A DNA stretch of 64,000 bases from Morchella semilibera. Taxonomy: Eukaryota > Ascomycota > Pezizomycetes > Pezizales > Morchellaceae. The notes beneath the pieces are model-generated. The model worked only from the letters and a program-made list of their open reading frames with translations. It was not told the DNA's origin and did no database searches. Shown here piece after piece: positions 11,192 to 22,995 of this stretch (positions are counted from its first letter, which is position 1; each line of letters begins with the position of its first letter). The translations under genes and the position numbers were made by a program. Location: assembly GCA_009192285.1 (NCBI GenBank), contig WBVU01000012.1, forward strand, positions 1,178,001 through 1,242,000. Reading direction: 5' to 3'.

Positions 11192-12865
11192 TTACAACTT
11201 GCTGATGACGGCCTCGGCGTATTGGGCGTTTGTTGCCTTTCCGCCCAGGTCACCGGTCAAGGACTTGCCCTCGGCGAGGGTCGCGAAGATGGCCTTCTGG
11301 ATCTTGTCAGCGTGCTCAGAGAGTCCCATATGCTGCAACATCATGACGGATGACAGGAGGAGCGCGGTAGGGTTGGCGAGGTCCTTTCCGGCAATGTCGG
11401 GCGCGGATCCGTGGACGGCCTCGAAGATGGAGCACTCATCTCCAATGTTTCCGGAGGGGGTCAGACCGAGACCGCCAATGAGACCGGCACAGAGATCGGA
11501 GAGAATGTCTCCGTACAGGTTGGGCATAACAAGGAGGATGTCCGAGTAGAGGTCAGGGTTGGTAGTCATCTGTGTTTAAGGCCTTATATCAGTTCCCGTT
11601 GTTTCCTCCTCAATAGCTCAAGGAGCTTAACCTACCTTCAAACAGGCGTTGTCCAGCAACTCGGCGTCGAATTCAATGTCCGGAAACTCCTTGGCGATCT
11701 CGTTTGCGGTGTTCAAGAACAAACCGTCACTCATCTTCATGATGGTGGCCTTGTGCACAGCACGGACCTTCTTCCTGCCAATCATCTGGGCGTGCTGGAA
11801 AGCGAATCGCAGGACCCTCTCGGAAGCCTCCCTGGTGATCAACTTGATGGACTGGACGACACCGTCGACGACAACGTGCTCGATACCAGAGTACTCTCCC
11901 TCGGTGTTCTCACGGATGAGGATGGTGTTGACATCATCATAGGCAGTCTTGTAACCGGCGATGGAGCGGCAGGGACGGACGTTGGCGAAAAGGTTGAAGG
12001 TACGACGAAGAGTCAAGTTGAGCGACACGTGACCCTTTCCGATGGGGGTCTGGGAACGAGGGGTTAGTTTAGAATTCCTCAATAAACTAACGCTAGCTTC
12101 AACATACAGCTAGAGGTCCCTTGAGGGCGACCAAATTCTTCTTGACCGACTGAATCGCAGCATCGGGAATCGCAGTCCTTCCGTCTACCAGAACCGGAGT
12201 AACATCGACAGATTCCCATTCGATGGGGGCCTGCACTGTATCAGCCGCTGACATCACGAGAATGAGGTGGGGGGTACGGGCTTATCACTCGGAGGAGCGA
12301 TAAATATAGGGCCGGGCGGGAAAGTGAAGAAAACTGCAGCATCCGTAGAGCGTACCTTAGCAGCAGCAAAGATGCTCTTGACTGACTTGGAAATTTCCGG
12401 ACCGATACCGTCACCCTCGATGAAGGTTACTGTGTAGTTTCCCTACAAGCAAGCCGTATCAACTCGTGAACTTGACCCCTCTCGCATACTGGTACGCCCA
12501 TCACAGCATCTTCCGGGGAGGGAGGGGAGATCCATTCCACCCGTTACCCCCGGTGAAGATGTGTTGATGTACCACCACTGCTAAAAGTGTTCTTCGGGGA
12601 AAGTGGGGGTTACAAACAGCTGCATTTTTTGTCCCCTTAAATTCGGCGATCTTCTTCTGCTCAGTAGCGTATGCTCTTCGGAACTATATATTGTTTCGTT
12701 TCGGTTAGAAAAGTTTTCCGTGCTGAATTCCGATATGTTTCAAGCAAGGGAAGAGAGAGAGAGAAAAAGCAAATAATAAAGAAAAACTCTTACTAGGGCG
12801 GCTCTTGACTGGACGAGTGGTCGTGCAGCAAAGAGGCTCCGAGAGGCAGAGCGAGCAGCGAACAT
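11192..12865 (-). CDS. IDH2: NAD-dependent isocitrate dehydrogenase, Idh2-type subunit, mitochondrial
   Basis: Six exons on the minus strand: 12865-12794, 12683-12618, 12442-12356, 12230-12108, 12049-11636 and 11569-11192. They give 379 residues, the usual length. All introns are GT-AG and all joins are phase 0. The N-terminus [20 protein letters not shown] is a basic, Arg/Ser-rich mitochondrial presequence. [16 protein letters not shown] opens the fold; [32 protein letters not shown] and [19 protein letters not shown] are substrate and metal-binding motifs, and [15 protein letters not shown] is the NAD region. The Idh2-like (catalytic) type is indicated by [11 protein letters not shown] and the intact active-site pattern. 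The enzyme converts isocitrate and NAD to 2-oxoglutarate in the TCA cycle, as a hetero-oligomer with Idh1 (not in the window). It is divergent from CDT1 and convergent with CDC45. Confidence 0.95.
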
Positions 12866-13817
12866 GATTTTCAGAGGTAACTTGAGAAGAGAGAAGGGAA
12901 GGCTTATAGGTATTCTAGGTACAAACGTTAAACAGAGAAGAAGAGGAGAGGGGAGCAATGGAAGAGCGATTTCGGATCGAGTGGGGGGTTTCGTCTTGAG
13001 ACTTACCTAGTTTATGCAGGTTTATGCACACGCGCCTTCCTGGATAAGCGTTTAGAGAGGAGGCGTCATAATTTCAGCGTCTCCTACCGTTGCCGTTCCA
13101 GGCGGCTTTCGGGCCTGCGGGATTGTGGAGCCTTAGTCATCAATCAATTCATCTGATAGCAGTCTAAGTCAACAAGCTTGGCAAAGGCTTAAAGTGGAGA
13201 GTGGTCAATATATGGAAATAAAGTTGCAGACATTCTACGAGACCCTGCTTCCATTGATATCGATCTATAAAACATTTACACTATTCTCTCGGTTTTGATA
13301 CAGAGAGTATTCTTTTGAACCGCTGATAGAATTTCTTGTAGCGTACTTACTATGAGAACATACCTCAAAGGTAGCCAAGGGAATTCTATCTACGATCTAT
13401 CGTAGGCAATCGAGGAAGTTGGTCGTTCTTCTCAAACGTTTTCATAACATTTAATAGAGAAAACACCTTCCTAGAAATGCTAGCCTTAATTATAAAAAGA
13501 CTAAATCTCTTTTGCTATTTATTTACTACTAATCTACAGCTCGTGCGGTGCAAAAAGAGACACGTTCAACTTTTCTACTTTGCGCGTGTCCACAGAACCC
13601 GTAGCCTAGGCAACGGGGGTAAATAACAAAGACATTTCTCGTTACATTCCCCCTTCCCTCTTCTTTATCACTCCTCACTCCCACACCACAGGAAGAAAAA
13701 GAAGAAACACGCCTTAATAAAGCCTGTATAATATTCTTGTACAATACTTCTCACTGCCTTGGCACCTTACAGTCAACAAGCAGCGTGTGCAGAGTATTAA
13801 CACCATCAACTGTAACA
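12866..13817. promoter_or_regulatory. Shared divergent upstream region of IDH2 and CDT1
   Basis: About 950 bp separates the two start codons, so both promoters must lie here. There are no convincing ORFs. The sequence is AT-rich around 13200-13550. I cannot assign individual sites. Confidence 0.4.
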
Positions 13818-15545
13818 ATGCCTTCCAAACGCAAAGCCGCCGCTGTCCAGACGCAGACACTCCATTCGTTCTCAACCGTCGGGAAGAACATACCGAGGCC
13901 CGGAAAACTGGCAGGGAAGGCTGGGGCAGTCACGGAGACAAAGAAAAAGGAGGGCGCGAAGGATACGACTACTGCTACTGCTACTCCGGCTTTCGAGATT
14001 AGGCAGGAGGGCGACGAGGATGTCGTTGTCAAGTTGCACGAGAAACCTACAAAAGATGACTTGGCGCCACCGGTTGGATCAGTAAAACCTCCACCGGCCA
14101 AAGTTGAGAAGGCCGAAATTGGACAGGACGGAGTTGAGCAGGGCAAAGTTGAGCCATCTGGAGTTTTGCCAGCAAAAGTTAAACCAGCCAAATCCAAATC
14201 AGCAAAAGTCGCCGGTTCTGAAAAGTCAAGGCCAGGGTTAAAACCGACGCCCGCTACTTCTGCTCCTAGTAGTGGTAAAAGGAAACGGACCCTACTCGAT
14301 GACTATGTCTCATCGCCTGCAAAAAAGCGAGAAATAAAGTCTCTTGGGGGTCCGAATCTCCCTACTCCACCTGCTACCTCGAGCCCGGCGCCTCCAGATG
14401 ATCCTCCCGCACTTGAACCAACAAAGCCAATCGAACTCCCCTCGGAGTTGGTGCTCTTGCAATCGCTCCATAGCTCTCTTCTCACTGCACTTCTACTGCA
14501 CAGAGCCCACCACAACAGTAGCATACAACCTCCGGCATTCTCTGCGATCAAATTACATATCGAGAGATTATGCCGTCGCCAGATCACATTGGAGGATGTA
14601 CGGAGGATTGTTTACCTTTCCCACTACTCTCCTAATGTCAAAAATCCCGAAGAGCACTTTCATACTGAGGGTGGATTGAAGTTGATCGATTATGGCTCGA
14701 ATAAGATCTGTATCGATTTTTCTGAGAAGACTAAGGCCCGTAAGCTCACCAACACCGATATCTTAAAGAAAGACTTCCTATCACGGACTCAATCCTTCTT
14801 CGACGAGTCAAACAAAGCCCAGGCTGCCCTTCCTACGCCGCCATCTTCATTCACCGAGATTTTACCTCAGGATGAAGACGATAAGAGCAAGACTAACACC
14901 GAGGGAAAAGAAACTAGCTCGGAAGAAGACGGAGTTGAGCCTAAAGTCGAAGGGGATGATGAGGCCAGCCCCAAAACAAACGAGGAGGGTGAAGAGGAAA
15001 ATGCCACCCCGGCTTCCCTAGCCCCAATCCTCACAATTCCTCTTGCAAAGATACATGCCCACCACAGAGCCAAGACAATATCAAAGGTTCTCCACTCAAA
15101 GGGTCAACAGCGTCTTGATGACCTTCTTAAGCGTAGCAAGCCTGCACTCCTAGCATCTCCCATTAAACCCAAGGCTACTGGCGCGCCAGTCGCCCGTGGT
15201 GACTCCCTACTCTCACGTATCCGTGCTAAAGCAGAAGCCGCTGCTCTTGAAGCAGCCAAAGCACCTTCAAAGGAGGAACAGCAGCGTGATGCGGCCCGCC
15301 AACGTATTCCAGACATTGAGCCAATTCTAAAGGGGCTTGCAGGAAGAGGAAGCAACATGACGATGAAGTCGGTTGTGGAGGGTATCAAGGAAAGCATTAG
15401 GAATCCCATTAGTTCTGAGCAGGCGGAGTTGGCAGTTAGACTTATTGCAGAAAAGGAGGGAGTAGACGGGTGGGTGAAGGTTAGACAGGCGGGGAAGGTT
15501 GTTGGAGTTGTATTTGGGAAGAGGGAGGATGGTGGTTTTCTGTAA
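13818..15545 (+). CDS. CDT1: Replication licensing factor Cdt1
   Basis: A single exon of 575 residues from MPSKRKAAAVQTQ at 13818. An in-frame ATG at 13737 would add 27 residues that look untranslated. The N-terminal QTQTLHSFSTVGK resembles a degenerate PIP-box/PIP-degron position. The next 180 residues are Lys/Pro-rich and disordered. A folded middle region (LPSELVLLQSLHSSLLTALL, FSAIKLHIERLCRRQITLED) matches the Cdt1 winged-helix domain. A second conserved block (IPLAKIHAHHRAKTISKVLH) and a C-terminal winged helix (MTMKSVVEGIKESIRNPISS, AVRLIAEKEGVDGWVKVR) follow. Cdt1 loads Mcm2-7 with ORC and Cdc6 in G1. Identification is by domain order and motif similarity; fungal Cdt1 is poorly conserved, so some doubt remains. 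Confidence 0.85.
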   Translation: MPSKRKAAAVQTQTLHSFSTVGKNIPRPGKLAGKAGAVTETKKKEGAKDTTTATATPAFEIRQEGDEDVVVKLHEKPTKDDLAPPVGSVKPPPAKVEKAEIGQDGVEQGKVEPSGVLPAKVKPAKSKSAKVAGSEKSRPGLKPTPATSAPSSGKRKRTLLDDYVSSPAKKREIKSLGGPNLPTPPATSSPAPPDDPPALEPTKPIELPSELVLLQSLHSSLLTALLLHRAHHNSSIQPPAFSAIKLHIERLCRRQITLEDVRRIVYLSHYSPNVKNPEEHFHTEGGLKLIDYGSNKICIDFSEKTKARKLTNTDILKKDFLSRTQSFFDESNKAQAALPTPPSSFTEILPQDEDDKSKTNTEGKETSSEEDGVEPKVEGDDEASPKTNEEGEEENATPASLAPILTIPLAKIHAHHRAKTISKVLHSKGQQRLDDLLKRSKPALLASPIKPKATGAPVARGDSLLSRIRAKAEAAALEAAKAPSKEEQQRDAARQRIPDIEPILKGLAGRGSNMTMKSVVEGIKESIRNPISSEQAELAVRLIAEKEGVDGWVKVRQAGKVVGVVFGKREDGGFL

Positions 15546-16102
15546 ACGTCTACACTATGTGCTACTAAAACGATTTTTTCTTGGCCTTCGGTGAAAGTTT
15601 TGACGTATTTCTATTATGCTGTCTTGGTACCATAATTATTATTATTATTTGTTGCTGTATTATCATAGGTTGGGACAGGGCGTCATGGTATAAAAATTAT
15701 CGAGTCTGATTACATGTATTTATGCTGTATAAACATTCCCAAACAGAGGTATTTTTGTTGTTTATTGATCAAACGGAGGCAGACCTCCACCGACGGCATT
15801 CGAGGCAATCCCTAAATACCTGTCCTTATATGTAGTTAAGTACCATGAACATCGATCGTCTGTAGTCCTACGCGGCACTTACCATAAAGAAGGTTGCGAG
15901 GCCGGGTTTGGTCGACTTCATGCATGTATGTGTGCTCGTTTTTGGGCCAATGTCTGGCTAGGACTCGGATACATACGGCTGGCTGAAAGTTGCACTCGCC
16001 ATTCACCCAGACATGAGACTTAAAATAAGGCTGAACCTCTCACTCACCCCGCAATCGTGATCAAACTTCAACTTACACATCCACTATCAACCAACATATA
16101 AC
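15546..16102. other. Intergenic, CDT1 to STAND gene
   Basis: Short intergenic stretch with an ATT trinucleotide run near 15634-15650 and AT-rich sequence. Nothing gene-like is seen. The STAND promoter is expected in the right half. Confidence 0.4.
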
Positions 16103-19100
16103 ATGGCTGAGGTAGTCGGTCTCACGGCAAGCATTATTACGGTTGTGGAATTGGTCGGAAAAGCGACCACTTTGAGTTACGAGTATCTTCGTGGGCTGAG
16201 GCGGGCACCAAAGGACCTAGGCGATCTTGTATGCGAGCTGGGATCCCTTGGAAAAGTTCTTATTTCGGTTCAGCATATAGCAGATCAGGATGGTCAGCAC
16301 TTGAGTGTACTGCGCTCGCTCAACTCTCATGATGGCCCGTTACATGGGATTTCTGCAGAATTGAACATACTTATATCGAAGCTTGAATCTACCTGCAAGA
16401 CGGGGTTTAGAGGGTCCGTGGAAAGACTAAAATGGCCATTAAGGGAGGCGGAGACAATGCAGCACATATCTCGAATTGAGCGACATAAAGCACTGTTTAT
16501 TTTTGCTTTGAGCGCTGACCAAATGTAAGTCTCCACCTGATAACAGAATTTTTGATGAATGTCGACTAAACTATAAAGATCACTCTCGAAAGGCCTCACA
16601 AAAACCCTCCAAAAAACAGATTCCAATGTTCAACAAATTCAGAGGCTTTCTCAAGATACAAACTCGACTACTCATGATATCAACAGCCTAATTCAGAGCA
16701 CAAATCTGTCCGTTAAGGGCATCCAGGGTATTGCCGAAAGGACGTGTCTAGGATTGAATGATATCCGAACACTTGCTGAGACGACCAGTTTCGCCATGCA
16801 CAACGCTCAGGAGCTCGCCCTGGACACGAATCTAGCTGTTCAAGATATTAGGAGAGATGTAACTCGTGCAAATCTTGCTATCCGAGATATTAAGCTTGGC
16901 TCTGCAGGTCGATCTTTGAAGATAGAGAATACGGAGACTCGGCAATATGGTAAGAATAAAAGATCTCATCTTGCTACACACCATACATATGATTCTATAT
17001 ATTGAGTAGAGCATCTAACTTATTATCCACTCTCAGCGGAGAAACGCAGGAGTGTGTTGTATTGGTTGTCTTCAGAAGACTTTCATAGTAAGCACAACGA
17101 GATTAGTAAACGGAGACAGCAGAATACAGCCCTATGGATCTTACAAACACCCGAATATACGGGGTGGCGTATGGGGAATAACAAAAGGCGGTTGCTTTGG
17201 GGCCACGGTATCCGTAAGTACTAACTAAACTGCCTGACTATCATGATCGATGCTGACAGGCAGAGGGTTCTTCCCTAATATAATAGCGGGTGCCGGGGAA
17301 AACATTTTTAAGGTACTCCTCTAATAAAACACATAGATATATAATCATAACCATTCTTAAAGAACTAGAACTAACAGTATTTACGGTTAAACTAGTTCTT
17401 TGGTGATCGATCATCTGAAGGCTCAAGCCGAGTTCGAGGGCTACGGTGTGGCATATATTTATTTTGATTACCAGGATCAGGATCAGCAGAGTCCTGAAAA
17501 TGTCATGGCCAGCCTCCTTAAACAGTTAGCCCATCAGTTACCTAACCTTCATGCTCGGATCGAGATTCTCCACTCGAAATGTCAGCAGGAGGGGAGGAGG
17601 CCTACTGTTGAGGAGATGTATTCCGCCTTGGTTGAGATTACACATTCTTTCCCTCAAACATTTTTCGTTTTCGATGCGCTGGATGAGTACGACCGGGATA
17701 ATCAACGAGAAGAGCTCCTTGAAATATTCCACGATATGGCAAGGGACGGGATGAACCTATTCATAACCAGTCGACCCTACCCCGAAGACGTTCAAGAATC
17801 ACTTAGAAACGCAGTAAAGATAGATATTTTAGCGCGGAAAGAAGATATTCGTCTCTACATAATAGCGAAGATTAATAGGAATCGGCGTGCAAAACACCTC
17901 TGTCAAGGGAACCGTAACCTTGAAGAGAAGATTATATCTGGGCTTATTGACTGCTCAAAAGGAATGTAAGTAGCGCATTTACAACATTGTTACCCATATC
18001 GTTATCCTTTTTGACAACTTTAGGTTTCTCTTGGTTCATTTCCACATGAAATATATTTGTGAGCAAACGACGAAAAACCAAATCTTAGAAACGCTAGAAA
18101 CTCTCAAGAATTCCCCTACAAAAGAAAGGCCCTTGGATCCGACATATGACAGGGCCATGGGAAATATCCGCAGGCAAGGTGGGCCTTGCCTTGACTTGGC
18201 TTTAAGGATCTTCGTATGGCTGGTAAAAGCTCGGCGAACCCTTACGATAGAAGAGATACAAATAGCGATATCTATTCGAAGAAACTCACACACCCTAGAC
18301 GACGGAGATATGCCAGGTAAAGACACTCTTCTCGGTGTTTGCGCTGGCCTAGTCATCATCGATGAAACAGTGGGACAGTCCGACTGGCCCATTACACAGT
18401 TCAAGAGTATTTTATCAGATCGTCTGTCATTCCCCCGGACTCAGAAAGCCAGGTCACCAATGCTTGTGTTACCTATCTCTTATTCAATGTGTTCACAGAA
18501 GGTGCATGCGTGTCAAATGATGGAGTCAAAGCTCGCTCCAAGTCGCACAAATTCTACGATTATTCAGTGCGTTGTTTGGGTAGTCACTTGAAGATATGTG
18601 ATGAAGAGTTATCAAAGGATACCGTTTATTCATTTGTAAGATCATCGGGCAATGTATCCTCCTACCTACAGGCCAAAAACTTTCCGGAAAACTCTGGAAA
18701 ACCTTCAGGCTACGATATTTTCCCCAAAGGTCAACACTCATTACACATAGCAGCTGCTCTTGGTCACTGTAGAGTCATCTCGATGCTATTGAATGCTGGG
18801 AGTGATATTTCAGTCCTAGATGGTCACAAACAAACCGCCCTTCATGTTGCGGCAGCCGAAGGTCAAGAACTTGTGGCTGAGTTGCTTATCCAGAAGGGGA
18901 TCCAAACATCAGTTCAGAATCTTCATGGCCAGACAGCACTGCATATAGCAGCGCTCAAGGGATACGAAGAAATAGTTCGTATTCTACTCTATAATGGAGT
19001 CGATATCTCGGCCTCCGACTCCCTTGGATATACGGCACTTCACTTTGCAACTATCGGCGACCTCAACCCTAGTCCTAGTCCTAATACATCAGATTCCGGC

Positions 19101-21338
19101 CCACCGAGAGGTATTGGGGTGGTCCAGCTTTTACTTGATCACGGGGCGAGTACTTCTTCTAAGACAAATAGTGGACGTACAGCACTCCATGTGGCTGTAT
19201 ATCGAGGGAACGAGAATGCTACTCGGCAATTATTATCATGTATGAACGGTCTCGAATCTTTGATCCAGGACAACTCCGGTCAAACCCCTCTGCATCTTGC
19301 TGTTTCAAGATTGAACGAAGGGATTGTCAAAATATTGGTTGAGAATAAGTCAGTCGATTTGTCAATAAAAGGCCAAAGAGGATACACAGCCTTAGATATT
19401 GCCTACAATAAAAGGCACATAGGAATATTACAGTTTCTCCTTATTAACGGATGGGGTAGCCCAGGGGAGTATCGATACGCAAATAGAACACCCATTTATA
19501 AAAACCATTCGACCTCTCGACTATTCTATATCATTACGAACCCAGTCAGACCAAGACCAGTCGAAACTGCGATTAGCTTCCCCCCGGCCAGATATAAAGT
19601 CCATACCAACGCTGTCTCGTTCGATATAGATCCGGATCTAATTAAGAGCTGTCTTGAGGAAGGTGCCGATGCCTCCGCTTTAGATCGGGACGGGTATAGT
19701 CTATTACACTTAGCTGTCATACACCGGGCTGGTCTACGGGCTATTAAGGTTCTCCTCGAAGGAGGCGCCGAAATCTCGAAACTTGACCCACTGGGGAATA
19801 GTGTGCTACACCTAGCTTCCCAGTATAATGATGGCCCAGATGTGATCAAGTTTCTTGTCCAAAAGGATGTCCACACCTCCGCCTTAGACCCACGCGAAAA
19901 CATCCTGTTACGCCTAGCTCTCAAACACAAAATAGACCTAGATTTATTAAAACTCCTTGTCGAAAAAGGCGCCGACATCTCTACTTTAGATCAAGACGGA
20001 AACAGCGTGCTACACCTAGCTCTGAAGCGTCAAGCTGGCTTAGAGATCACCAAATTTCTTGTCGAAAAAGGCGCCGATGCCTCTGCTTTAGATCGGGACG
20101 GGAATAGTTTATTACACCTAGCTGTTACACACCGAGCTGGCCTCGATGCTATTAAGGTTCTCCTTGAAGGAGGCGCCGAAATCCCGAGACCTGTCCCACT
20201 GGGGAATAGTGTGCTGCGCCTAGCTTTGCATTATAATGATAGCCCAGATGTGATCAGGTTTCTTGTCCAAAAGGGTGTCCACATCTCTGCTTTAGACCCG
20301 TACGAAAACAGCCTGTTACACCTAGCCCTCAAACACCAAGAAATAGACCTAGATCTATTGGAACTCCTTGTCGAGGAAGACGCGGACATTTCTACTTTAG
20401 ATCGAGGCGGAAACAGCGTGCTACACCTAGCTCTGAAGAGTCGAGCTGGCTTAGAAGTAATCAAATTTCTTATTGAAAAAGGCGCCGATATCTCCATCCC
20501 GGACCGAAATGGGCGCAGCATGCTAGAGGTGGCCCTGAAGCGTCAGGCTAGCCTAGAAGTCATCAAATTTCTTGTCGAAAAAGGCACTGGTATCTCCATT
20601 TCCAAAAACGGGCGCAGCATGCTAGAGGTGGCCCTGAAGCGTCAGGCTAGCCTAGAAGTCATTAAGTTTCTTGTCGAAAAAGGCGGCGATACCTCCATTT
20701 TGAACCGAAACGGGCGCGGCATATTAGAGCTAGCCCTGATACACCAGGCTGGCCTAGATATCACCAAGTTTCTTGCTGAAGGCACTGATATCTCCACTTT
20801 GAACCGAAACGGGGGCAGCATGCTAGAACTGGCCCTGTGGTATCGGGCTGGCCTAGATGTCATTGAATTTCTTGCCGAAGGCGCTGATATTTCCATTTTG
20901 AACCGAAACGGGCGCAGCATGCTAGAGGTGGCCCTGAAGCGTCAGGCTAGCCTAGAAGTCATTAAGTTTCTTGTCGAAAAAGGCGCCGATACCTCCATTT
21001 TGAACCGAAACGGGCGCGGCATATTAGAGCTAGCCCTGATACACCAGGCTGGCCTAGAAATCACCAAGTTTCTTGCTGAAAGCACTGATATCTCCACTTT
21101 GAACCGAAACGGGGGCAGCATGCTAGAACTGGCCCTGTGGTATCGGGCTGGCCTAGATGTTACCAAAATTCTTGCTGAAGGCGCTGATATCTGCACTTTA
21201 AACAAAAACGGGTGCAGCATGCTAGAGCTAGCCCTGAAGCATCAGGCTTGCCCAGATGTCATCAATTTTCTTACCGAAAAAATAATCCAACATAGTTTAA
21301 AGATGAACCCCGGTATATATCAAGGTCTAGACTCCTAG
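16103..21338 (+). pseudogene. STAND (NACHT-like) ankyrin-repeat protein, frame broken twice
   Basis: Exons by reading and family motifs: 16103-16524, 16579-16949, 17037-17213, 17287-17312, 17396-17965 and 18024-21338. The N-terminus MAEVVGLTASIITVVELVGK is the fungal STAND N-terminal domain. A coiled/heptad-like stretch follows, then VLYWLSSEDFHSKHNEI and LLWGHGI leading to the P-loop. The P-loop reads PGAGKTFLSSLVIDHL only if one G of the run 17295-17298 is ignored; as written the frame breaks. Walker B is FFVFDALDEYDRDNQ, with NLFITSRPYPE after it. A second break near 18378 (one base missing) separates VIIDETVGQ from VRLAHYTVQEYF. From there to 21338 the frame is open: a first ankyrin block (about 18740-19440), a linker, then some 17 repeats of about 33 residues (19640-21260), many nearly identical. 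The intact form would be about 1600 residues. The family is tied to allorecognition and innate immunity. Pseudogene status rests on the two indels and needs reads. Confidence 0.7.
19640..21260 (+). repeat. Nested tandem ankyrin-coding repeats (about 100-, 300- and 411-bp periods)
   Basis: The basic unit is about 99-102 bp (33-34 residues). A block beginning gtggccctgaagcgtcagg at about 20629 returns at about 20929, exactly 300 bp later, with only a few changes over about 300 bp. A four-ankyrin unit from about 19650 (gccgatgcctccgctttag) returns 411 bp later (about 20070) with moderate divergence. The pattern indicates recent unequal exchange or duplication inside the array. Confidence 0.85.
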
Positions 21339-22275
21339 TTGCAACTATTAATTATATTAACGGAGGGTGTGAACCTGATTATTATAGAGGGACTGGGTTT
21401 TATTGATATCTCCATGTAGTACTGAGGGCATGTGCGATTATTACCGCTCTTTATTGCGGAACACTGAGCATGTGAAAACTTGTATTCTTATTTCTTATTT
21501 TCCTTTTTTTTCCCTTCTTTCTTTTCTCTCTTGATTATGTACTCAGGGTGTCGGAAAGTGATGCATATTTGATAATTTATCAACTTATACCAGAGGGTTA
21601 CATACTACATGCGATTATTTTAGGACTACGATGGGGCCAGTATCGAAAAGTTGCGATTCCTTAATATCTAGTCCTTTCCCTGACGATAGGTATATATTAG
21701 AATTACAGTATGAAAAAATGGGGTGAAATCACTACCATAGGACTACGGAATCTAATGACAAATACCAGACTAAACCAGCATTAGAGGAAGAGTACTGTAC
21801 AAATACCGTATTCTTACCGCATTGCTAGCGTATCAACGGGAATACCGTAGTGATCCCACGCCTCTTTTTGGTACTGTAGTTAGGAATAATACTAACAAAT
21901 ACATGTACATACTCCGTTGGGCGCCTAATCAACGCTAACAGCGACTTTAAATCATCTAATATTGCTGACCAGTCCGCACTGCAGTGAGCGCAGCCCATAG
22001 TGAGTGTAGTAGTAGTAGGTATACTAAAACCTGTGGGCGGCAACCGTTACGCATTTTGGTACATATCTATGCTCAATTATAAGTTTCTTGAGCCTACAAT
22101 ATCTCTCTACGTACATGCATACAGCGAGTCTCAAACCATCACTCGCACCATCACCAAATACTGCCTAACAATCATTTCCCGCCAAGGCCTTTAGTGCTCT
22201 ACGACCGCACCGCACGTGATACCCCCAACCCCACCAAACCCTATCATCACCTCCCCGCACTCGAGAAAGCTCAAG
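21339..22275. other. Intergenic, STAND gene to BUD32
   Basis: AT-rich after the STAND stop, with a CT-rich tract at about 21485-21530. No gene or clear repeat seen. The BUD32 promoter must lie in the last part; a C-rich stretch precedes the start. Confidence 0.4.
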
Positions 22276-22995
22276 ATGACCGCCCCCCCGCCCCCCGACG
22301 CATCCGATGCCACCCCGACCCCTAAAACACTGATCTCGCAAGGCGCCGAAGCGCTCGTCTACCGCACAACCTTTCTCGTCCCCACTCTCCCCGCGCTCCT
22401 CAAGCACCGCCCCCGCAAGACCTACCGCCACCCGACGCTCGACGCACGCCTCACCAAGCACCGCGTCCTCTCCGAGGCACGCCTCCTCGTCCGCGCGCGC
22501 GGCCTCGGAATCCCTGTACCCGCTGTCTACTTCGTCGATGAGGCCAACGGCTCAATCTTTATGGAGTGGATTGAGGGCTCCAGCGTAAGGCAGGTGCTGG
22601 ATGCGATCCTGGCATCGCCGGGGGGCGAGGAGAAGGTCGATGCCATGATGGTACGTGTCGGCGAGGCTGTCGGGAGACTCCATAAGGCCGATATCGTCCA
22701 TGGCGACCTCACGACAAGTAACCTGATGGTTAGAAAGGTCGGGGATGAGGAGGGCGGCCTAGGAGAGGTGGTGCTGATTGACTTTGGGCTTGGCCAGGTC
22801 AGCACCCAGGAGGAAGATAAGGCTGTGGACTTATATGTCCTCGAGAGGGCGTTCAGTAGTACGCATCCGAAGGCAGAGAAGCTTTTTGAGGATGTGCTGA
22901 GCGCCTATGGTAGGAGCTGGAAGGGTGGGAAAACGGTATTGAGGAGGCTACAAGATGTAAGAATGAGGGGAAGGAAGAGGAGCATGATAGGGTAG
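22276..22995 (+). CDS. BUD32: KEOPS complex protein kinase/ATPase Bud32
   Basis: A single exon. I choose the ATG at 22276 (MTAPPPPDASDATPTPKTLI, 239 residues); the upstream in-frame ATG at 22216 adds 20 residues that do not look like the family. Motifs are in order: LISQGAEALVYRTTF (Gly-loop), PRKTYRHPTLDARLTKHRVLSEAR, VPAVYFVDEANGSIFMEWI, the catalytic loop IVHGDLTTSNLM, VVLIDFGLGQVSTQEEDKAV with the DFG, and the C-terminal RMRGRKRSMIG that ends most Bud32 proteins. Bud32 is a minimal piD261-type kinase that acts in KEOPS for tRNA t6A formation and telomere maintenance. It is convergent with the isomerase gene at 23683. Other KEOPS subunits are not in the window. Confidence 0.95.
   Translation: MTAPPPPDASDATPTPKTLISQGAEALVYRTTFLVPTLPALLKHRPRKTYRHPTLDARLTKHRVLSEARLLVRARGLGIPVPAVYFVDEANGSIFMEWIEGSSVRQVLDAILASPGGEEKVDAMMVRVGEAVGRLHKADIVHGDLTTSNLMVRKVGDEEGGLGEVVLIDFGLGQVSTQEEDKAVDLYVLERAFSSTHPKAEKLFEDVLSAYGRSWKGGKTVLRRLQDVRMRGRKRSMIG

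Noticed and set aside
13737-13817. Upstream in-frame start of CDT1
   Set aside because: The 27 extra residues look like untranslated leader; MPSKRK suits a nuclear licensing factor start.
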